Assembly: GCA_018399295.1 (NCBI GenBank)
Contig: JAGYOO010000012.1
Span: 1 to 13,683 of the forward strand
From: Candidatus Omnitrophota bacterium
GTDB taxonomy: Bacteria > Omnitrophota > Gorgyraeia > B26-G9
Direction of reading: 5' to 3'
Length of the DNA: 13,683 nucleotides
Program-made: the position numbers and the translations under genes
In this document: one piece after another, positions 7,173 to 13,309 of the stretch
How the letters are laid out: the number at the start of each line of letters is the position of its first letter
Position numbering within the stretch: position 1 is the stretch's first letter
The notes under the pieces: generated by a model
Told to the model about the DNA's origin: nothing
What the model saw: the letters and a program-made list of their open reading frames with translations, nothing else
Databases searched by the model: none

Positions 7173-8488
7173 CGCCCCCCAGTTTCAGAACCTTTTCCAG
7201 GATTCATATCTTTACTCAATTTCGAATGGATCGCCTTTACCTTACCGGTCTTTCCCTTCTCAATCCAGGAAACCTCTTCCAATGAAAGATCGACATCCGG
7301 CCCCAAAACCCGGATAATCCTTTCCCGAATAATTTTCCTGTCTTCTTCGCCATATCCGTCTGCCGGGATTATTTTGAGGCAGTATCGGTTTATATCCTCC
7401 TGAATAAACCGATACTGCCTCAATCGTCCCACTCCCTCGAGAATTCCCCCGATTCTTCTCGGACTGATCAGATCTCCTCGGCTGGAGATGATAAAATCAT
7501 CCGACCTGCCCTGAACAGACTGCAACAAAGGCAGAGATCTGCCACAGGGACAGCGGCCGGCGAGCGGAATACCGACATCTCCGATATCGTAACGGATCAG
7601 AGGCATTAGACGGTTAATCAGCCCGGTCACTACTATCCGCCCCGATTCTCCCGGAGAGACCGGGCGCATCTCTTCATCCAGAAACTCCATTATCAGACTG
7701 TCGGCATCGATATGATAATTACCTTCTTCCGGACATTCCCAGGCCATACGGACAAACTCATTAGTTCCGTACTGATCAAGAACTCTGACTTTGAACGCTT
7801 TTTCTATTTTATCCCTGGCCTCGCGGGTTAGCGTTTCGCCATGAGTTATTATCAATCTTAACGGCAGATTGCGGGCAAAATCCGGGGCCTTTTCCGACAG
7901 TGAGGTAAGCACACTGGGAAAGGCATGAATCACGGTTGGTCTAAGTTTTAATAAACTTCTGATCTGATTCTCCTCATCATCCGTATAAAGTATCTCATTT
8001 TTTCTAAACAGACCAAGGCGTTCCCAGAAACCACGGTTCTCAAAGGGTTCGAACCAAAAATAGGCTATCCGATCCCTGATTCTTACTCCCTGTTCCAGTA
8101 ATGCCCTGGCATAAACCGCTTCAACCCAAGCATAACTGCGGGAATCATAGGCCACGGAAAGGGGAAATCCGGATGAACCGGATGTTGTGCGAACAATCGA
8201 AGCACCTGAATAGCTTTTATTGAATATCTGTTTACTTTCGAAGGCCTGTTTCAACCCCGCTTTGCTCAGCAGCGGCAGCTTCCCAAGGTCATCTACTTTC
8301 CGTACATCCGCCGGGACAAGCCCCTGCTCACGAAATATCCGCTCATAATAGGGTACATTCTTAACGGAAAACTCAACCAGATCAGCCAAAAGCCGGTCCT
8401 GCAACGATCTCAGCGATTGCTCACTCCTCCACTGCCGTGAACGAACTGCCGGCAAAAAAAACATTTTCTGAATATCCCGGACCATCAT
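7166..8488 (-). CDS. CapK/PaaK-type adenylate-forming enzyme (phenylacetate-CoA ligase family)
   Basis: A 440-residue AMP-forming ligase of the COG1541 (PaaK/CapK) branch, which activates a carboxylic acid with ATP and in PaaK passes it to CoA. Visible motifs are the phosphate loop RTTSGSSGFPL (100-110), ITHGETL (214-220), DQYGTNEF (238-245), RYDIGDVG (299-306), CPCGRSLP (313-320), GRSDDFI (327-333) and a C-terminal subdomain with KGKTGKVKAI, which supplies the catalytic lysine. Non-catabolic CapK-like members are common in capsule and natural-product clusters, and the context fits these better than phenylacetate breakdown. It is the first gene of the eight-gene unit. ATGs at 8486-8488 and 8483-8485 are both possible; the AAGG site is better spaced for the second. 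A perfect 20-bp inverted repeat lies in its coding sequence at residues about 356-372. Confidence 0.9.
   Translation of the reverse strand: MMVRDIQKMFFLPAVRSRQWRSEQSLRSLQDRLLADLVEFSVKNVPYYERIFREQGLVPADVRKVDDLGKLPLLSKAGLKQAFESKQIFNKSYSGASIVRTTSGSSGFPLSVAYDSRSYAWVEAVYARALLEQGVRIRDRIAYFWFEPFENRGFWERLGLFRKNEILYTDDEENQIRSLLKLRPTVIHAFPSVLTSLSEKAPDFARNLPLRLIITHGETLTREARDKIEKAFKVRVLDQYGTNEFVRMAWECPEEGNYHIDADSLIMEFLDEEMRPVSPGESGRIVVTGLINRLMPLIRYDIGDVGIPLAGRCPCGRSLPLLQSVQGRSDDFIISSRGDLISPRRIGGILEGVGRLRQYRFIQEDINRYCLKIIPADGYGEEDRKIIRERIIRVLGPDVDLSLEEVSWIEKGKTGKVKAIHSKLSKDMNPGKGSETGGRG
7374..7423. repeat. perfect 20-bp inverted repeat inside a coding gene
   Basis: The arms 7374-7393 and 7404-7423 are exact reverse complements over 20 bases, separated by 10 bases. 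The reading frame is intact and encodes a plausible family segment on both arms (LRQYRFI, then NRYCLKI). It would form a strong hairpin in the mRNA. A perfect match of this length is not required by the protein sequence, so it probably arose by template switching or palindrome correction. Confidence 0.95.
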
Positions 8489-8554
8489 TTTACCTTGTAT
8501 TTAACAATAAAAATGGCAAAATATCCACCTGAGATGAAGGATTCAGTTTAAATA

Positions 8555-8583
8555 ATAATATCATCCTCAGAACAAAGGTTCAG
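8555..8583 (-). promoter_or_regulatory. possible promoter of the eight-gene minus-strand unit
   Basis: On the minus strand an extended -10 box TGATATTAT (8555-8563) lies 17 bases after a weak -35 CTGAAC (8578-8583). The -10 matches consensus at five of six positions and has the TGn extension that can compensate for a poor -35. It would give a leader of roughly 60 bases before the CapK-like gene. It is the best candidate in this AT-rich divergent intergenic region, but it is not strong. Confidence 0.4.
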
Positions 8584-8705
8584 GAAGGAGCTACCCCACA
8601 AGTAGTTTGGTTTTTAAACTTCCGGATTGCTTAAAAATATCCGCTTGGGATCACGTTTATTATATCTCGAAGGCAGATATTACACAAGTTCTCCGGATCA
8701 CCCTC

Positions 8706-8734
8706 TTAACTTTCATCCGATTCAATGTTATAAT
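8706..8734 (+). promoter_or_regulatory. extended -10 promoter of the glycosyltransferase gene
   Basis: TTAACT (8706-8711) is followed after 17 bases by TATAAT (8729-8734), which is preceded by TGT to make a full extended -10 element. The predicted transcription start is about 8741, only some six bases before the ATG at 8747. No Shine-Dalgarno sequence lies before that ATG. If this promoter is used, the transcript is nearly leaderless. Confidence 0.6.
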
Positions 8735-8746
8735 CAATTTAACCTA

Positions 8747-10405
8747 ATGAAACTAAAGACCAGGAATCTCATCGGCCTTTTATCCATTATAACCGCCCTG
8801 GGCGGAGCCTTGCGGTTTTTTCAACTCAGCGGAAGCGAGATCTGGTACGATGAAGCTCTCAGTATTTTCTATACAAAATATTTCTTTTACAATCTTATTT
8901 TTGAAGGCATCAATTCCGAAAGCTTTTTTAAATTCCTCTTCTTCTACTTCAAATATAATCAGCCGCTTCCATACTACTGCATTCTTTATTTCTGGCTTAA
9001 TTTTCTCGGTGAAAGCGCATTCTGGACCCGTTCGCTTTCAGTAATCTTCGGAACCCTGTCAATCCCTCTTATCTATCATGCTGGCAGATTCTTCTATAAT
9101 CGCAAAATAGGCCTACTCAGCGCTCTCCTGCTGGCGGTATCCCCGTTTCAGATATGGCTGTCACGGGAGGTAAGAGGATATTCGTTTGTTTTATTCTTAT
9201 CTCTCCTTTTGTTTGCCTCTTTTATCAATTACCGCAAACAAGGGAGAAGATCAGACTGGCTGCTGTTCATACTGTTTGCCATCCTCAGCATCTATTCGAA
9301 TTTACTGATAATATTGATCATAATGCCACTGCTGATATTCGAGATTATCCATGGAAGGAAAATACCGGCCGGCTTATCCCTCGCGATTCTGACGCTGTTC
9401 GCCGTCCCGTTCATCACTGTAGTCGGTCCTACCCTTAAATACCTTAACACCAATTTCTGGTTACCGGTTCCTGACGCAAGAGCCGTCTTTCTTAATTTAG
9501 GTAATTTCATTCTGGGATTCACAGCCTCTGCCGAACAATATTTCCTGGGAGCGTTTCTGGCGGCATTGCTTGTTTTTACCGGAATAAAACTGTCCGCTAA
9601 AAACAGAAAACTGCTTTTATTACTAAGCCTCTCCCTGCTCCCTTTAGCGATAATTTTTGTTGTGTCCCAGATATTCCCCGTATTCCTCCATCGTCAGCTT
9701 ATTATGTTTTCCCCATTCATCTATATACTTATCGCCGCGGCCGTGGGAATCCGCCCAAACCGGCTGCGAGGCATCACTGGAGCGGCTCTTTTCGGGCTGA
9801 TGTCTCTCTCTCTGATCAATCTTTATACTGACACAATGCCGACCGGAGAAAGCTTTCATCCCGGGGTCCATCCTCACAAATCGCTGAAACCGGTAATCGA
9901 AATGATCCGAGATACAGCGAAATCAGACGATATTATTGCCTACAGCAGTCCCGATACGATCCCCTCTATGGCCTATTATCTGCCGGAGCACTTTCACTTA
10001 TTTCTATACATCCCCGAAAAAGTCGATCCCTATCTAATCAATGCTTACAACTGGAATTCTAAACCTGTCTGGCCGATAATCTCTATTTTGCCAAAAAAAA
10101 TGGATCTATTTTTTCGGCAAGATATCGACAAAAGATTTGACAAATACCCGTTAAGCTTATCGAAAGCATCCGGAATCATCCACTTTGAACTTCGACAGCT
10201 GGGGAACGAACATAGATTGTATTCCGGACGAATGTGGCTGCTTTCATCAAACTGGGACGAAAGCGGAAATTTAAGCGTGCACGCGCAGGCAGTACGAGAG
10301 CAGATGCATCAGCGATTTCGGAAGATTTTAGGGATTAGACATGACGGGATGTTTCTTGATCTATTTATGCTTGATGAGCCGCCCGCTGATTCAGAACGGA
10401 ACTAA
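8747..10405 (+). CDS. GT-C family membrane glycosyltransferase (GT39/ArnT-like)
   Basis: A polytopic protein of about 552 residues resembling the dolichyl-phosphate-mannose protein mannosyltransferase/ArnT superfamily (PMT_2). These enzymes move a sugar from a polyprenyl-phosphate carrier to lipids, glycans or proteins outside the cytoplasmic membrane. After the first membrane segment comes WYDEAL, whose Asp35-Glu36 pair is the typical GT-C catalytic acid motif. YNQPLPYYCILYFWL and SPFQIWLSREVRGYS are further hallmarks of the family. At least eight to ten hydrophobic segments follow up to about residue 390, then a soluble C-terminal domain. The frame stays open upstream to a TTG at 8627, but those 40 residues are not membrane-like and an extended -10 promoter lies inside them, so I chose the ATG at 8747. 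It is the only plus-strand gene, divergent from the CapK unit, and its last 15 bases overlap the gene on the other strand. Confidence 0.87.
   Translation: MKLKTRNLIGLLSIITALGGALRFFQLSGSEIWYDEALSIFYTKYFFYNLIFEGINSESFFKFLFFYFKYNQPLPYYCILYFWLNFLGESAFWTRSLSVIFGTLSIPLIYHAGRFFYNRKIGLLSALLLAVSPFQIWLSREVRGYSFVLFLSLLLFASFINYRKQGRRSDWLLFILFAILSIYSNLLIILIIMPLLIFEIIHGRKIPAGLSLAILTLFAVPFITVVGPTLKYLNTNFWLPVPDARAVFLNLGNFILGFTASAEQYFLGAFLAALLVFTGIKLSAKNRKLLLLLSLSLLPLAIIFVVSQIFPVFLHRQLIMFSPFIYILIAAAVGIRPNRLRGITGAALFGLMSLSLINLYTDTMPTGESFHPGVHPHKSLKPVIEMIRDTAKSDDIIAYSSPDTIPSMAYYLPEHFHLFLYIPEKVDPYLINAYNWNSKPVWPIISILPKKMDLFFRQDIDKRFDKYPLSLSKASGIIHFELRQLGNEHRLYSGRMWLLSSNWDESGNLSVHAQAVREQMHQRFRKILGIRHDGMFLDLFMLDEPPADSERN
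10088..10120. repeat. imperfect inverted repeat with an A8 run inside the glycosyltransferase gene
   Basis: TTGCC plus an A-rich stretch ending in T (10088-10101) is mirrored by ATTTTTTCGGCAA (10108-10120) around the 6-base loop GGATCT. There is one mismatch and one unpaired A. It lies in the region encoding LPKKMDLFFRQ. The run of eight A residues is also a slippage-prone site. The reading frame is intact. Confidence 0.6.
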
Positions 10406-10897
10406 ATCAACATTTTCCCTGGTTACCGGCCCCAGAATCACCGTTTGAATTATCCACTGACCCTCTCTCTGATGAAAAATCAGCTTAATCGGAAGCTCTC
10501 TGAACCACGTTTCCAGCAGATTATCCTGCATAATCTGCATATCAAAACTTGTCCTTACCTCGGCCAGTTCTTCTTCAAAAATAATATCATGAACCTCAAT
10601 ATTATCAACGACTATTAAGCCGTTCAATGATTCCAACCAGCCGCGACAATCCTTATACCCCCTGATGAAAAAGTCCGCCCGCTCTTCACTAAAACCGAAC
10701 CTTACGTCATCACCGGCAAAAGCACTTACTCTATCCACGGTTTCTGGATCAAAATCCTTATGTTCAAGCAATTCAACAAGTTCCCGAACCTTTAGCGCCA
10801 ACTGTTCCACAACCGTGATTTCCTGCGCTTGCGCAAAAAGCGCAATCTGCGCAATAAAGAAGATTAAAAGAACTCCCGCTTTTATCCGTACTCTCAC
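10391..10897 (-). CDS. small secreted protein, possibly NTF2-like fold; function unknown
   Basis: A 168-residue protein with a clear signal peptide: a basic start (MRVRIK), a hydrophobic stretch (AGVLLIFFIAQIALF) and an AQA cleavage site after residue 24. The mature part has an acidic helical beginning, then alternating strands (EVHDIIFEEELAEVRTSFDM, PIKLIFHQREGQWIIQTVIL). This resembles the pattern of NTF2/SnoaL-like or DUF4440-type proteins, but I do not recognise the family firmly. The start codon is GTG at 10895-10897 and overlaps the stop of the radical SAM gene as GTGA, so translation is probably coupled. Its 3' end overlaps the end of the plus-strand glycosyltransferase gene by 15 bases. 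Being last in the unit with two Tes-like enzymes, it may handle or bind their product in the periplasm; this is speculative. Confidence 0.75.
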   Translation of the reverse strand: MRVRIKAGVLLIFFIAQIALFAQAQEITVVEQLALKVRELVELLEHKDFDPETVDRVSAFAGDDVRFGFSEERADFFIRGYKDCRGWLESLNGLIVVDNIEVHDIIFEEELAEVRTSFDMQIMQDNLLETWFRELPIKLIFHQREGQWIIQTVILGPVTRENVDLVPF

Positions 10898-12090
10898 AAA
10901 TGCGGCCCACGGTCATTCATCGTAAATCCATAACATAAAGGCACGACATCTCCGGTTTCACCAACCAGATGAGAAGAAGGACAATACTCGACCTCATCCT
11001 GATCATAACGAAACCGGTCATACCAGCACCGAATGGAAATAAACGGCTTAGGCAGCTCCCTGCCCCGTAACCTTAGAACCGTCAAACCAACCGCACTTTT
11101 AAATCCAAACCTCGCCGTCAGAACCAGCAATATGCGAATTTTTTCCAGAATCGATGTTTTCCGGCCGGGAACAAGTTTCAGATGGCGGAGGAATAACGGG
11201 AATAGCCCGATATCGACCCGGCAGGTGTTGTGAGCTCCCTCCCGGATCAACAAACTATTCTCCACCAGATCCTCTTTTTTTACCCGAAGGATTCCGGCCA
11301 TGTGATTTATCAGATCGGAGAGAAACAGCTGTTCCTGAACCGGTTCACACCGTCCCATCCGGACCGCGGCCCGGATCCGGAGATGATGGATAAAAGAAAT
11401 ATTCCTAACGTATAGTTTATAGATCTTCTTCAATTCAAGTTCGTTCACTCCTTTTACAAAATAAGACGAAAGAATAGTCCGCATCTTTTCCTGTTTAAGA
11501 TTATTTATCGCCCGGCGTTTCATGGCCAAAAGCTTTACTCCATTAAGCTGTTTATAGGCCAAATCATCTAATGCAGGAAGAGACAGGGTTACGGCGGACA
11601 ATCCCGATTCCTTTAATTTACGGACGTATTCGCGGTCTCCGAGTCTCACCCCATTGGTATTCAGGGTGGTAATCTTGTTTTGCTCGCAACAGAATTGTAT
11701 TATCTCAAGCATATCTTCCCGGATCGTCGGTTCCCCCCCGGAAAATCTTATTTCCGGTCCGGCAAAATCCGCGATCTTCTTCTTTATTTCCGACAAAGAA
11801 AGATCAGGCACGCTCTGGTCGGGCTGATAGCACACACCACAGTTCAGGTTACAGGCATGAGTAACCGCAATCATCATACTCTGAAAACACTTTGGTTTTA
11901 TCTTTTCCGGCGCTTTCCGGTTCATCAGCTGTTTATAGATCCAGGCATCCTTTTCCATCAATACCTTGAACTCACCATGCTCCGGACATCGCTTAAACAT
12001 ATAAACCGCGCCTTTTTCCTCACTGACTTCAGCCGGAATCATTTTGTAGCATTCGGGACACAAGCTCATAGTCTTTTTTAACAGATTCAT
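10894..12090 (-). CDS. Tes/MJ0619-like radical SAM enzyme, second copy
   Basis: A 398-residue radical SAM enzyme. The N-terminal CPEC (11-14) and CPEHGEF (35-41) form a rubredoxin-like metal site, the radical SAM core has Cys80, Cys84 and Cys87 (HACNLNCGVCY), and FSGGEPT is at 116-122. The C-terminal part has four spaced cysteines (HNTCRVD, IRCWYDRF, EYCPSSHL, VPLCYGF) and ends in NDRGPHL. This architecture is that of the COG1964 group, which includes the archaeal tetraether synthase Tes and the methanopterin methylase MJ0619; those are about 500 residues, so this is a shorter form. Family chemistry is C-C bond formation or methylation at unactivated carbons; the actual substrate is unknown. 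It is a tandem paralog of the gene at 12119-13309, about half identical by eye. It has a strong GGAGAGGAG ribosome binding site before the ATG. Confidence 0.88.
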   Translation of the reverse strand: MNLLKKTMSLCPECYKMIPAEVSEEKGAVYMFKRCPEHGEFKVLMEKDAWIYKQLMNRKAPEKIKPKCFQSMMIAVTHACNLNCGVCYQPDQSVPDLSLSEIKKKIADFAGPEIRFSGGEPTIREDMLEIIQFCCEQNKITTLNTNGVRLGDREYVRKLKESGLSAVTLSLPALDDLAYKQLNGVKLLAMKRRAINNLKQEKMRTILSSYFVKGVNELELKKIYKLYVRNISFIHHLRIRAAVRMGRCEPVQEQLFLSDLINHMAGILRVKKEDLVENSLLIREGAHNTCRVDIGLFPLFLRHLKLVPGRKTSILEKIRILLVLTARFGFKSAVGLTVLRLRGRELPKPFISIRCWYDRFRYDQDEVEYCPSSHLVGETGDVVPLCYGFTMNDRGPHL

Positions 12091-12118
12091 ATTCTCCTCT
12101 CCCCGCTAATAACCGTTT

Positions 12119-13309
12119 TCATAGATGAAGATGCCCATCATTAAAAGTAAACCCCTGACAGACAGGAATTATCTCCCGCCCTGAAGTCATCAGATGACCG
12201 GAGGGACAATGCTTTATCTCCTCTGCGTCAAAACGATATCGGTCATGCCAGCAGCGAATAGCGATATACAGGTGTGGAATGTCGTTGCCCATGATCTTGG
12301 TAAGAGACAGATAAAAAGCATTCTTCATCCCAAACCGGTACCAGAGTACAGCAAACGCTTTTATCTTCTGCTTCAAGGTCATGTTATCCATTGCAAACGG
12401 CAGGCCCGCCTGTTTCAGGACCAGAGGAAGCAGACTTATATCCAGCCGACAGGGACTATGCCGACCCTGCCGGGTAAACAAACTATTTTCCATAAGCGCC
12501 TCAGACGGGACATTAAGAACCTGCGACATAATCCGCAGCAGATCAGATAGATAAAGCTGATCTTTTAAAGGTTCATGGCGTCCGATCGGAACCGCGGCCC
12601 GAATCCGGAGATGATCCACCCTGGGAAACTTCTTCAGATATAAACGGTATATCTTTTTAATCTCTGACTCATTCACTCCCTTAACCACTACCATGGAAAA
12701 TACTACCTTTACCTGTTCCCGAAACATCGTACGCAGGCCTCTTAACTTGACCTTCAGCAGCTTTTTCCCATTCAATATCGTGTATATCTGATCATCAAGA
12801 GCAGCCAGAGAAAGGCTGACCAGAGTAAGTCCGGCTTCTTTTAATTTTCGTACATATATGGGATCAACCAACTTAACTCCGTTCGTCACCAAAGTCGTCC
12901 GCTTTCCCTGGCCGGCGCAAAACCGGATCAACTCCGGCAGATCCTCTCTCAGAGTAGGTTCTCCCCCCGAAAATCTTATCACCTCTCCCGGAAAACCGGC
13001 AATAATACTTTTTAATTCTTCGAGCGGTATATCCTCAACCTCCCGGTTCGGCTGGTAACATACCGGGCAATTGAGATTACAGGCATGAGTTGTTGTAATC
13101 ATCAAGCTCTGAAACTCGCCGGGCTCTTTGCCGGATGGATTCATCAGCTGTTTATACACCCCGGCGTCTTTTTCCAGAAGAATATTGTAATTGCCGTGGT
13201 CCGGACACTCTTTTTTCAGATAGATTTTCCCGTCTTCTTCAACTATTCTGGCTGGGATCTGTTTAAAACATTGGGGACAAAGACTTAAAGTTTCCTTATT
13301 TAAATTCAC
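12119..13309 (-). CDS. Tes/MJ0619-like radical SAM enzyme, first copy
   Basis: A 396-residue paralog of its downstream neighbour with the same plan. CPQC (11-14) and CPDHG (35-39) lie at the N-terminus, the radical SAM motif has Cys77, Cys81 and Cys84 (HACNLNCPVCY), and FSGGEPT is at 113-119. The same four C-terminal cysteines follow (HSPCRLD, IRCWHDRY, KHCPSGHL, IPVCQGF), with an NDGHLHL end. All cluster and metal ligands are kept in both copies, which argues for two active enzymes rather than one decaying duplicate. It starts with GTG at 13307-13309, has an AGGA site about 7 bases upstream, and overlaps the end of the oxidoreductase gene by 14 bases. The gap to the second copy is 28 bases. 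Reduced ferredoxin or flavodoxin would be needed for activity. A lipid, pterin or other substrate cannot be decided from sequence. Confidence 0.88.
   Translation of the reverse strand: MNLNKETLSLCPQCFKQIPARIVEEDGKIYLKKECPDHGNYNILLEKDAGVYKQLMNPSGKEPGEFQSLMITTTHACNLNCPVCYQPNREVEDIPLEELKSIIAGFPGEVIRFSGGEPTLREDLPELIRFCAGQGKRTTLVTNGVKLVDPIYVRKLKEAGLTLVSLSLAALDDQIYTILNGKKLLKVKLRGLRTMFREQVKVVFSMVVVKGVNESEIKKIYRLYLKKFPRVDHLRIRAAVPIGRHEPLKDQLYLSDLLRIMSQVLNVPSEALMENSLFTRQGRHSPCRLDISLLPLVLKQAGLPFAMDNMTLKQKIKAFAVLWYRFGMKNAFYLSLTKIMGNDIPHLYIAIRCWHDRYRFDAEEIKHCPSGHLMTSGREIIPVCQGFTFNDGHLHL

Larger units (their letters stand above)
8489..8746. other. divergent intergenic region (258 bp)
   Basis: This is the largest gene-free stretch. 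It separates the minus-strand CapK unit from the plus-strand glycosyltransferase and holds the two promoter candidates listed. The minus-strand ribosome binding site AAGG is at about 8495-8498. A good-looking AGGAAGGAG on the plus strand (8582-8590) has no start codon at a suitable distance. I see no riboswitch, small-RNA gene or operator palindrome in it. Confidence 0.7.

Noticed and set aside
8501..8520. TTGCCA on the minus strand near the CapK-like start as a -35 box
   Set aside because: It matches five of six consensus bases, but no -10-like hexamer lies 16-18 bases downstream; that position falls on the ribosome binding site.
8582..8629. Upstream start of the glycosyltransferase at the TTG at 8627, with the AGGAAGGAG sequence at 8582-8590
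   Set aside because: The purine-rich site is about 36 bases from the TTG, far beyond normal spacing. The extra 40 residues are unlike family N-termini, and a promoter -10 lies inside them.
10805..10860. Clustered TGCGC/GCGCA inverted and direct repeats
   Set aside because: They come from repeated GCG alanine and CAG/CAA codons in the signal peptide (AQIALFAQAQ); stems are only about 6 bp and no regulatory role is indicated.
11680..12081. 133-codon plus-strand open frame opposite the second Tes-like gene
   Set aside because: A similar antisense frame occurs opposite the paralog (13085-13288), as expected from shared codon patterns rather than from a real gene.
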